Shown here: positions 1-9,668 of the stretch, piece by piece
Layout of the letters: each line of letters starts with the position of its first letter
Position numbering within the stretch: position 1 is the first letter of the stretch
NCBI RefSeq assembly: GCF_001421415.1
Contig: NZ_LMKH01000035.1
Coordinates: 121,655-185,654 of the forward strand
Direction: 5' to 3'
Source of the DNA: Sphingomonas sp. Leaf208
GTDB taxonomy: Bacteria; Pseudomonadota; Alphaproteobacteria; Sphingomonadales; Sphingomonadaceae
Length of the DNA stretch: 64,000 nucleotides
Notes under the pieces: generated by a model
What the model was told of the DNA's origin: nothing
Seen by the model: only the letters and a program-made list of their open reading frames with translations
Databases searched by the model: none
Translations under genes and position numbers: made by a program

Positions 1-21
1 CGGGGAGGATTTGAGAGTCCC

Positions 22-2460
22 ATGACCGACTTCCTCCTAGAACTCCGCTCCGAAGAAATCCCCGCCCGGATGCAGTCCAAGGCGCGTGAAGACCTCGCCA
101 GGCTGTTCACCGCCGAGCTTGCCAAGGCCGGCATCGCCACCAGTGCCATCGTCACCTACGCGACCCCGCGCCGCCTGACGCTGATCGCCCGCGACCTGCC
201 GCTCGAGACTGCCGCCGTCTCCGAAGAAACCAAAGGTCCCAAGACCTCAGCGCCCCCCCAGGCGCTCGAAGGCTTCCTCCGCAAAACCGGCCTCACCCGC
301 GAGCAACTGATAGACCGCAACGGCACGCTCTTCGCAGTCACCGAAAAGCCAGGCCGCGCCACCGCCGCCGTGCTCGCAGAGGCGATCCCCGCGATCGTCC
401 GCGCGTTCCCGTGGCCGAAGTCGATGCGCTGGGGCGACGCCTCCGCCAGTACCGAGTCGCTCCGGTGGGTCCGCCCGCTGCAAGGCATCGTCGCGCTGCT
501 CGGCGAAGAGATCGTGCCGTTCGAGATCGCCGGCATCGCCAGCGGCGCCGCCACGCTCGGCCACCGCTTCCACCACCCGTACCAGATCACGATCGGCGGC
601 GCGCACGACTATGTCGAGAAACTGCGCGCCTGCCACGTCATCGTCGACCACGACGAACGCGCCACGCTGATCCGCGACCACGCCCGCGAAGCCGCGATGC
701 AGGCCGGCCTCGAACTGATCGAGGACGAAGGCCTCGTCGCGGAGAATGCCGGGCTCACCGAACGGCCGATTCCCCTGTTAGGCCAGTTCGACCCCGCGTT
801 TCTCGACGTCCCGCCCGAGGTGATTCAGCTCACGGCGCGCGTGAACCAGAAATATTTCGTCTGCCGCGAGGCCGATGGAAAACTGGCGAACGCGTTCGTC
901 TGTACCGCTAACATCGCCGCCCACGACGGCGGCGCGAAGATCGTCGAGGGCAACCGCAAGGTCCTCGCGGCAAGGTTGTCGGACGCGAAGTTCTTCTACG
1001 ACACCGACTTGAAGGTCCCGCTCGAAGAGCAGGCGGAGAAGCTGTCGAAGATCGTCTTCCACGAAAAGCTCGGCACCGTAGCCGACAAGGTCGACCGCGT
1101 CGCGAAGCTCGCGCGGTGGCTGGTAGAAGAGGGCATAATCCTCCTCGGAACGGGGAGGGGGACCAGCGAAGCTGGTGGAGGGGGTGCGCCGCGAAGCGCA
1201 GCGTCCGCGGAGAACCCCCTCCACCCTCAGCCTGCGGCTGACGGTCCCCCTCCCCTTGCAGGGGAGGAATTGGCAGATCTCGCAGACCGCGCAGCCCGCC
1301 TCGCAAAAGCAGACCTCGTCACCGGCATGGTCGGCGAGTTCCCCGAGCTGCAAGGCCTGATGGGCGGCTACTACGCCGCCGCGCAGGGCGAGCACCCGGC
1401 CGTCGCCACCGCCATCCGCGACCACTATAAGCCGGTCGGTCAAGGCGACGACGTCCCCACCGACCCGGTAACGGTGGCCGTAAGCCTGGCGGACAAGCTG
1501 GATACGCTGGTCGGGTTCTTCGCTGTCGATGAAAAGCCTTCGGGATCCCGTGACCCTTACGCATTACGACGGGCTGCTTTGGCGGTAATCCGTATCACCG
1601 TTAACCAAAATTTACGGGTGAAACTTGGCGATGTAATTCGTGTGACTTTGGTAGAGCTCGCTCGGCGGGCAGCTCAATTGGAGACGCGGGCCGATTTAGC
1701 AGCTTTGTGGACTGCACTAGCTCGTAACGCTGATGATATTGAGTTAGTGCGGCAGCGATTTTTACAGTTGATCAACGACGATCAATTCACCCGTTCAAAC
1801 GTAGCCCCCCATCTCTCGTCTCGGTCAGCGGTTGATCTGATCGCCTTCTTCGCCGACCGCCTCAAAGTCCAGCAACGCGAAGCCGGCGTCCGTCACGACC
1901 TGATCGACGCGGTGTTCGCGCTCGGCGGCGAGGACGATCTCGTCCGCCTGCTCGCGCGCGTCCACGCGCTCCAGGCGTTCGTGACCACCGAGGACGGTGC
2001 GAACCTGCTCGCCGGCTACAAGCGCGCCGCCAATATCCTGAAGAAGGAAGCGCCGAAGGACGACGCCGCCTCTTCTGCTCCCATCCCTGAAAGGGAGGGG
2101 CCGGGGGTGGGTAGCCCTCGTGGGAACGCCGCGCCCGCCTCGGACCGACCCACCCCCAACCCCTCCCTTCCAAGGAGGGGCGAAGAGGAAACGCTGTCCT
2201 ACACCCCCGAACCCGCAGAGACTGCGCTGATGACCGCGCTCGACTCCGCCGAACCCCGCGCAACGGCCGCGATCGCACGCGAGGATTTCGCCGCCGCCAT
2301 GGCCGCGCTCGCCTCGCTGCGCGCGCCGATCGACGCGTTCTTTGATAGCGTTATCGTCAACGACTCCGATCCCGCCAAGCGATCCGCTCGTCTCGCGCTA
2401 CTTGAGCGAGTCCGCGCCGCAGTGCACAACGTGGCAGATTTCTCGAAGATCGAGGGGTGA
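22..2460 (+). CDS. glyS: Glycyl-tRNA synthetase beta subunit with two in-frame palindromic inserts
   Basis: Beta subunit of the alpha2beta2 bacterial glycyl-tRNA synthetase, which charges tRNA-Gly in the cytoplasm. The opening MTDFLLELRSEEIPARM and the later motifs VNQKYFVC, DPYALRRAAL and DLIAFFADRLKVQ are typical of GlyS. The protein is 812 residues, against about 690 in E. coli. Much of the excess comes from two low-complexity inserts encoded by GC-rich palindromes (residues about 374-415 and 688-720). The reading frame is unbroken, so the gene is probably functional. Residues about 508-602 use AT-ending codons (TTA, GTA, GAT, CGT) unlike the rest. ATG at 22 has GGGGAGG at 2-8 and GAGAG at 13-17. 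The alpha subunit gene glyQ normally lies just upstream and would be outside the window. ppdK follows after 91 bases. Confidence 0.95.
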   Translation: MTDFLLELRSEEIPARMQSKAREDLARLFTAELAKAGIATSAIVTYATPRRLTLIARDLPLETAAVSEETKGPKTSAPPQALEGFLRKTGLTREQLIDRNGTLFAVTEKPGRATAAVLAEAIPAIVRAFPWPKSMRWGDASASTESLRWVRPLQGIVALLGEEIVPFEIAGIASGAATLGHRFHHPYQITIGGAHDYVEKLRACHVIVDHDERATLIRDHAREAAMQAGLELIEDEGLVAENAGLTERPIPLLGQFDPAFLDVPPEVIQLTARVNQKYFVCREADGKLANAFVCTANIAAHDGGAKIVEGNRKVLAARLSDAKFFYDTDLKVPLEEQAEKLSKIVFHEKLGTVADKVDRVAKLARWLVEEGIILLGTGRGTSEAGGGGAPRSAASAENPLHPQPAADGPPPLAGEELADLADRAARLAKADLVTGMVGEFPELQGLMGGYYAAAQGEHPAVATAIRDHYKPVGQGDDVPTDPVTVAVSLADKLDTLVGFFAVDEKPSGSRDPYALRRAALAVIRITVNQNLRVKLGDVIRVTLVELARRAAQLETRADLAALWTALARNADDIELVRQRFLQLINDDQFTRSNVAPHLSSRSAVDLIAFFADRLKVQQREAGVRHDLIDAVFALGGEDDLVRLLARVHALQAFVTTEDGANLLAGYKRAANILKKEAPKDDAASSAPIPEREGPGVGSPRGNAAPASDRPTPNPSLPRRGEEETLSYTPEPAETALMTALDSAEPRATAAIAREDFAAAMAALASLRAPIDAFFDSVIVNDSDPAKRSARLALLERVRAAVHNVADFSKIEG
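1143..1268. repeat. GC-rich palindromic element inserted in frame in glyS (copy E1)
   Basis: Nested inverted repeats. The outer arm at 1152-1164 (GGGGAGGGGGACC) pairs perfectly with 1243-1255. The inner arm at 1174-1185 pairs perfectly with 1214-1225. Two small hairpins lie between the arms, and a terminal hairpin CCTCCCC/GGGGAGG sits at 1249-1267. The architecture matches the intergenic element at 58434-58560. Translated in frame it gives a Gly/Pro/Ala-rich stretch between WLVEEG and the conserved AARLAKADLVTGMVGEF block, a place where GlyS proteins do not normally have such a segment. Confidence 0.85.
1545..1830. other. Low-GC, aberrant-codon patch inside glyS
   Basis: A hand count gives about 119 G+C in 240 bases (roughly 50%) over 1561-1800, against 42 of 60 (70%) at 1321-1380. 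Codons such as TTA, GTA, CGT, GCT and GAT dominate here and are rare on both sides. The reading frame is continuous and the flanking protein motifs (DPYALRRAAL before, DLIAFFADRLK after) are normal. This could be a recombined segment from a lower-GC donor or a region under another constraint. The borders are estimates. Confidence 0.75.
2085..2180. repeat. GC-rich palindromic element inserted in frame in glyS (copy E2)
   Basis: The arm at 2093-2112 pairs with 2148-2167 (ACCCACCCCCAACCCCTCCC), with a two-base mismatch in the middle of the 20. The right arm is identical to 61547-61566 in the intergenic copy near 61.5 kb, and the left arm differs from that copy by one base. It encodes a Pro/Arg/Gly-rich segment between AANILKKE and PEPAETAL near the C-terminus of GlyS. 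Confidence 0.88.
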
Positions 2461-2469
2461 TTTGAGGCG

Positions 2470-2509
2470 AAGTGCAGATGCTCCCAGCGTCTGCACTTTG
2501 TGCACTTCC
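2470..2509. repeat. GTGCA hairpin element upstream of ppdK (copy A)
   Basis: Stem AAGTGCAGA (2470-2478) pairs with TCTGCACTT (2490-2498) around an 11-nt loop, followed by a second GTGCACTT. On the opposite strand, 2484-2509 matches 58239-58264 at 24 of 26 positions. Both copies lie in the 5' leader of a gene (42 nt before ppdK, 21 nt before the AI-2E gene) and in the same orientation relative to that gene. It may be a protein-binding site or a dispersed small palindrome. Confidence 0.7.
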
Positions 2510-2551
2510 GCGCCGTCTTGCGGGTAAAAACAAACACTTAGAGGACCGACC

Positions 2552-5215
<2,664 letters not shown>

Positions 5216-5222
5216 CGTGAAA

Positions 5223-5253
5223 CCCCCCTCTCTCGAGCCTCGGGAGAGGGGGG
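5223..5253. terminator. Hairpin between convergent ppdK and the esterase/deacetylase gene
   Basis: Perfect 10-bp stem at 5223-5232 and 5244-5253 (CCCCCCTCTC/GAGAGGGGGG), with CGAG/CTCG able to pair inside the loop. It begins 8 bases after the ppdK stop and ends 5 bases before the stop of the convergent gene. There is no clear T tract, so termination is inferred. It could also be a reduced member of the GC-rich palindrome family. Confidence 0.55.
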
Positions 5254-5257
5254 GCAA

Positions 5258-7393
5258 TCAACTACACAGGCCTGCTGGCGGACCGGCCAGCGCGGGCAGG
5301 GCAGGCGGGCCGGCGAGCGACGGCGTCGGCCCCGGCAGCGAAAGGTCGGTCGCCCGCGCATAATAGGGATCGGCTTCCGCCTCGGGCAGCGTCACGAAAC
5401 GAAACCCCATCTCGCGGTACAGAGCGAGCAGTTTGGGCAACATCCGCGCATCGAACGCCCCGACATGCATCAGCAGGACATAGGGAATATCCCGTCCCAC
5501 CTGAGCCTTGGCCCGCGCCCGCGCCGCCGAAGCCGCAACGCGCGCATCCCGAAGAAAGCTCGCCTCAAGCGTGGTGATCGCACCCACATCCCGCTTGACC
5601 GAGCAGGCGACATAGACCGGGTTCCAGCTGAAATCGTTGAAGCTCATCGTCACCGCCGCAGCCCGGTACCCCCGAGCCCTGAGGTCGGCACGAGCCGCGT
5701 CGCGAACACTGGGCGTGCTACCCTCCGACAGGAACGGATATCGAAACCAATGCCAATCGGTTCCCTTGGCGGCAGCAGCAAGCGGCGCTTCGTTCCGCAC
5801 CATATCGGCGGAAAACGCAGCCGCGCCCACCTTGTCGAGATTGGCATGCGAATAAGTGTGGTTGCCAAGCGGCAGGCCAGCGGCGCGCCACGCCGCTATC
5901 GCCTTCGCAGCATCATCCGGCGCATCCAGCCCGAAACCCGCGTTCAGAAACCCGAACGCCGGCGCCTTCCCAGCGGCCAGCGCCCCGGCAATCGCCCGGA
6001 TCACATCCACCCGAGTCTGCCCCGGTACGAGCGGACCATGGGCAGGAATATCGTCGAAGGTGATCGCGATGGCAGGCCCCTTGTCCCCGCCAGGACCGAC
6101 CGGCACAGGGGCCGCAACCCCGATCACCGATCGCGACCGAGCAGGCGTGCGCGAATTACCAAACAGACTCAGCGGTACGGCCTCGCCCATAGTCCGATAG
6201 CCCGCCTCGGACGGGTGCAGGTGATCCCCCGAGTCATACGCGGGGGACAGCCGATCGGGATGCGCCGGGTCGCGCATCAATCGGTCGAAATCGATGACGG
6301 CGTCGAACACCCCGGACGTGCGAATGAAGCTGTTGACGGCCTGCCGATCCGCCTCGTTCTCCGCGATGGGATGATAATAAGTGTTGCCGCCGAACGGCAT
6401 CACCGTCCCGCCGATTACCTTGATCCCGTGAGCATGCGCCCGCGCGACGACCTGCGCGAACCCGCCTGTGATTTGCGCGACGATCGCGGCATGTTGCGCG
6501 GGAGTGGCGGGTGCCTCACGCGTCAGCACGCCAAGGTCATTCACACCCTCCAGCACGATCGCCCAGCGCACGCCGCTACGCGCGACCACGTCGCGGTCGA
6601 ACCGTGCGAGCATATTGGGACCAAGCCCGTCGAGCAGAACGCGGTTGCCGCCGATCCCCGCATTGACGACGCCGATCGCGCGTGTCGCCGTCGTTCCGCG
6701 AAGTCTTTGTGCTAGCACGTCAGGCCAGCGGGTGTTGCGCTCGGGCTTCACGCCGTAACCGTCGGTGATCGAGTCGCCGATCGCCACGATCGTACCCGCC
6801 GTCGGTGCGGCAGCGACCTCGACGTCCGCGAGCGCATACCAATGCGTCGTCGGCGTCGCGCCCGCCAACGTCGCGTCCGCCAACGCGTTGCCGGCCAGCG
6901 TGAAACTCGTAGCGCGGGAGCCGGGGTGGCCGGTCTGCGGGCTGGCGGGGTCCGACAGATACAGGCTGATGGCGAGATCGGCACCCGCTGCTACGGGGAA
7001 CGCGACCGGGTCGCTATAGATCTCCGCGCCGGCCGGGATTACCGCGTCGCTCCGGCCGGAGAAGGTCAGCCGCGCGTCGCCTTCGATCCGCGGCGTACCG
7101 GGGGCGACCGATCGAGCGACGTACGCGCCGCCGATCGCCAGTGGGCGCGTGCCGAACGCGTTGGAGAGTCGGATGCGTACGCGTTCGCCGCCGGCGGAGA
7201 CCCGCACCACCTGGCGCAACGTGATCGCACCGGCCCGATCGGCTGGGAGCGCATTGTCGCCCTCGGCGATCATCTGCGACGATCCCCATGTTGCAATCCA
7301 ATGTGCGTCTCGGGGCGGCGCAGTGTCCCGCGCGCCCGCGCCCGTCACGATCAGGGCGCCCAACACCAGCGCTACCGGCCATCGTCTCATCAT
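5258..7393 (-). CDS. Exported SGNH/GDSL esterase fused to a NodB-type polysaccharide deacetylase
   Basis: A 711-residue two-enzyme protein. After a signal peptide (hydrophobic residues 5-20) and a beta-rich region, an SGNH hydrolase domain occupies about 200-395: block I AIGDSITDG with Ser 208, then GIGGNRV, VLEGVND and HPSEAGYRT with the catalytic His. A CE4/NodB domain occupies about 425-690: TFDDIPAHG (metal-binding Asp pair), HTYSH (HxxxH) and LLMHVGAFD. Both halves remove ester- or N-linked acyl groups from polysaccharides in known families. Beside a GH67 alpha-glucuronidase, deacetylation of xylan side groups is the likely job (inference). It starts ATGATG 36 bases after the GH67 stop, with AGGA upstream, so the two form one transcription unit. 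Confidence 0.85.
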   Translation of the reverse strand: MMRRWPVALVLGALIVTGAGARDTAPPRDAHWIATWGSSQMIAEGDNALPADRAGAITLRQVVRVSAGGERVRIRLSNAFGTRPLAIGGAYVARSVAPGTPRIEGDARLTFSGRSDAVIPAGAEIYSDPVAFPVAAGADLAISLYLSDPASPQTGHPGSRATSFTLAGNALADATLAGATPTTHWYALADVEVAAAPTAGTIVAIGDSITDGYGVKPERNTRWPDVLAQRLRGTTATRAIGVVNAGIGGNRVLLDGLGPNMLARFDRDVVARSGVRWAIVLEGVNDLGVLTREAPATPAQHAAIVAQITGGFAQVVARAHAHGIKVIGGTVMPFGGNTYYHPIAENEADRQAVNSFIRTSGVFDAVIDFDRLMRDPAHPDRLSPAYDSGDHLHPSEAGYRTMGEAVPLSLFGNSRTPARSRSVIGVAAPVPVGPGGDKGPAIAITFDDIPAHGPLVPGQTRVDVIRAIAGALAAGKAPAFGFLNAGFGLDAPDDAAKAIAAWRAAGLPLGNHTYSHANLDKVGAAAFSADMVRNEAPLAAAAKGTDWHWFRYPFLSEGSTPSVRDAARADLRARGYRAAAVTMSFNDFSWNPVYVACSVKRDVGAITTLEASFLRDARVAASAARARAKAQVGRDIPYVLLMHVGAFDARMLPKLLALYREMGFRFVTLPEAEADPYYARATDLSLPGPTPSLAGPPALPALAGPPAGLCS

Positions 7394-7429
7394 CGCGTCC
7401 TCGTCCTCTTATCCAGTGTCAGCGCGCAG

Positions 7430-9553
7430 CTATTGCGGGTTGCCGGGCGCGTACGGAAAGCGCTGTGCCTTGTACCATGCCAGGTCATGTGCGGGTGCCG
7501 CGGCGCCCGCCGGTAGCGGCAGGCCGTTGACCGACATCCAATAGGCAAGGCTCGCATCGCGCCACCAGCGCGCCTCGCGCTCTTGGACCGCTAGATACGT
7601 CGCGGTCTTTGCCCAGCGCTCGGCGTCGACCTCGGTCTTCACGCCGTCCCACTGCCGACGCATGCCGGCCACGTAGCCCACGCCCGCATCGTAATCATGG
7701 ACCATTTCCGCCCACACCGATCGCCCTGAGTTCGTCCGGTACGTCCAAGGCACATGGTGGAACCACAGCAGGTCGCGCTCCGTCGTCGTTGCAGGGGCGG
7801 CCAGCTTGCGGGAAAGCTCGGGCGCGTATTGCGCAACCGCGTTGCTTCCCGTCTTGGTCCGATCGAAGCCGATCCCGCCCTTATCGGCGCGGTGGTAATA
7901 GACCGGGTTCCATTCGGGGCGCTTGAGGTCGGCCACCCACGGGCCGGGGCCGTAGTGATGCCCCGTCGCCATGACGTGCGCGAGGCCCAGCGGTGTCATA
8001 TAGTCGACTACCGCCTCACGCGATCCCATCATCATCGCGACCACCGGGTCGACGATTTTCGGGGAGGGGGCGAAGGTCATCGCCGCCCACTCGCGGGCGA
8101 CGGGGGCTGCGCCGAGCGTCGGATCCCACGCCATCCGTCCGAACGCGTACCAGTTCGCCTGGTTGAAGGTGGAGCCTGCCCAGTCGCGGTCGCGGCCGAT
8201 ATTCGCCACGCCCGCCATGCCGGTAAGTCTATGACCTTCGACCGAGCCATCGACGACCTTCGCCACGGTTTCGCCGGGCGTCCGCATCGTCTCGCTGCCG
8301 AGCGTCTCGGCGAACAGCGGCCCGAGATAGGCGAGGTGCGTCGCGAAGCCGAGATACTCCTTGGTGATCTGGAACTCGATCATCAGCGGGGTCTTGGGCA
8401 TCGCGCCGAACAGCGGGTGGAACGGCTCGCGCGGCTGGAAGTCGATCGCACCGTTCTTGACCTGGACGATGACGTTCGGCGCGAACTTGCCGTCGAGCGG
8501 CTTGAATTCGGTATACGCCTGCTTCGCGCGGTCATCGGGGTCGGTCTCGGCATAGACGAACGCGCGCCACATCACGATCCCGCCATGCGGTGCAACCGCG
8601 GCGGCGAGCATGTTGGCGCCGTCCGCGTGGCTGCGGTGGTAATCACGCGGGCCAGGCTGCCCCTCGCTGTTCGCCTTGACCAGGAAGCCGCCGAAATCGG
8701 GAATGCTGCGATAGATCTCGTCGGTCTTCGCCTTCCACCAAGCAGCGACCTGCGGATCGAGTGGATCGGCGGTCTTCAACCCGCCGAGTTCGATCGGGGC
8801 CGAGAACCGTGCGGACAGATACACCTTGATCCCGTACGGCCGGAACACGTCAGCGAGCGCGGCGGCTTTCGCGATGTACGGCGCGGTCAGGCTTTCCGTC
8901 TTCGCGTTGACGTTGTTCAGGACGGTGCCGTTGATCCCGATCGAGGCGTTGGCGCGCGCGTAGTCGGTGTAACGAGGATCGCGGAAATCGGGGAGCGTCC
9001 ACCAGTCCCACAGCGACGCGCCGGCATAACCACGCTCGACCACGCCATCCAGATTGTCCCAGTGATTGAGCACGCGCAGCTTCACCCGCGGCGTCGAGGC
9101 CAGGTCGATTCGGTCGATGCTGCCGCCGGTCTGCAGATGTCGCAGCAACGCGAAGCTGCCATACAGCACGCCGCGATCGGTGTTGGCGGTGACGAGGAGA
9201 ACCCGGCGGCTGCCGAGCGTGACTTGTCCAACGCGGTACCCTTCATCGCCGAGCGCTGCCAGCGGAAGGCGGAGTGCTGCGACGTCGCGATCATTGGCGG
9301 TGGCCAGCAGGATCGGCAGCGTACTCGTCCCGAACAAACCTACGCCGCGGCGTAATTCCGCCGCGGCCACGTTCAGCGTAGGTGTATCGCCGCGCGCCTC
9401 GATCGTGGGTGCGCCGCGCGCGCCTGTCGTCGCCGAAGCCGGATATCGCAGCCAGAGATCATAGCCGTCTTCAGCTTGCGCCGGTCCGGTCAAACCAATT
9501 ACCGCTCCGAACAGAAGCGCGAACTTACCGATCCATCGGCCGAATATCGTCAT
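7430..9553 (-). CDS. Alpha-glucuronidase, GH67
   Basis: Removes 4-O-methyl-glucuronic acid from the non-reducing end of aldouronic acids derived from glucuronoxylan. Family motifs are clear: NSEGQPGPRDY holds the acid Glu, and DFQPREPFHPLFG and MIEFQITKEYLG hold the Asp/Glu pair recognised as catalytic in the GH67 structures. At 707 residues it has the usual GH67 length. The ATG at 9553 is chosen because GGGAGAGG lies just upstream and the protein then begins with a signal peptide (MTIFGRWIGKFALLFG, cleavage near AQAED). An in-frame start 18 codons earlier would spoil the signal. It is probably periplasmic. It is divergent from the GH3/manD operon across a 115-bp region containing an operator-like dyad. 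Confidence 0.95.
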   Translation of the reverse strand: MTIFGRWIGKFALLFGAVIGLTGPAQAEDGYDLWLRYPASATTGARGAPTIEARGDTPTLNVAAAELRRGVGLFGTSTLPILLATANDRDVAALRLPLAALGDEGYRVGQVTLGSRRVLLVTANTDRGVLYGSFALLRHLQTGGSIDRIDLASTPRVKLRVLNHWDNLDGVVERGYAGASLWDWWTLPDFRDPRYTDYARANASIGINGTVLNNVNAKTESLTAPYIAKAAALADVFRPYGIKVYLSARFSAPIELGGLKTADPLDPQVAAWWKAKTDEIYRSIPDFGGFLVKANSEGQPGPRDYHRSHADGANMLAAAVAPHGGIVMWRAFVYAETDPDDRAKQAYTEFKPLDGKFAPNVIVQVKNGAIDFQPREPFHPLFGAMPKTPLMIEFQITKEYLGFATHLAYLGPLFAETLGSETMRTPGETVAKVVDGSVEGHRLTGMAGVANIGRDRDWAGSTFNQANWYAFGRMAWDPTLGAAPVAREWAAMTFAPSPKIVDPVVAMMMGSREAVVDYMTPLGLAHVMATGHHYGPGPWVADLKRPEWNPVYYHRADKGGIGFDRTKTGSNAVAQYAPELSRKLAAPATTTERDLLWFHHVPWTYRTNSGRSVWAEMVHDYDAGVGYVAGMRRQWDGVKTEVDAERWAKTATYLAVQEREARWWRDASLAYWMSVNGLPLPAGAAAPAHDLAWYKAQRFPYAPGNPQ

Positions 9554-9606
9554 AATCCTCTCCCGCCGTTCCGCACCACATTGACAGGATCGCGGATGAT
9601 CAGCCA

Positions 9607-9620
9607 TGTTATCGCTATCA
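9607..9620. promoter_or_regulatory. LacI-type operator-like dyad between GH67 and GH3 operons
   Basis: TGTTATCGCTATCA has the form TGNTANCGNTANCA: a dyad about a central CG, the general shape of LacI-family operators. From memory, similar sites control xylose genes in Caulobacter; this was not verified. It lies 54 bases from the GH67 start and 49 bases from the GH3 start, so one regulator could control both arms. No LacI-family gene is in the window. Confidence 0.5.
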
Positions 9621-9668
9621 CGACGACGGCTTCGACAGCAATGCCGCGTTTCACATTAGGAGATAATC

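Noticed and set aside
1..21. End of glyQ at the window start
   Set aside because: glyQ usually precedes glyS, but only 21 bases are visible and two different frames offer a stop, so the gene end cannot be assigned.
1143..2180. glyS as a frameshifted or broken pseudogene
   Set aside because: The frame is continuous from 22 to 2460, conserved motifs occur before, between and after the inserts, and both inserts keep the frame.
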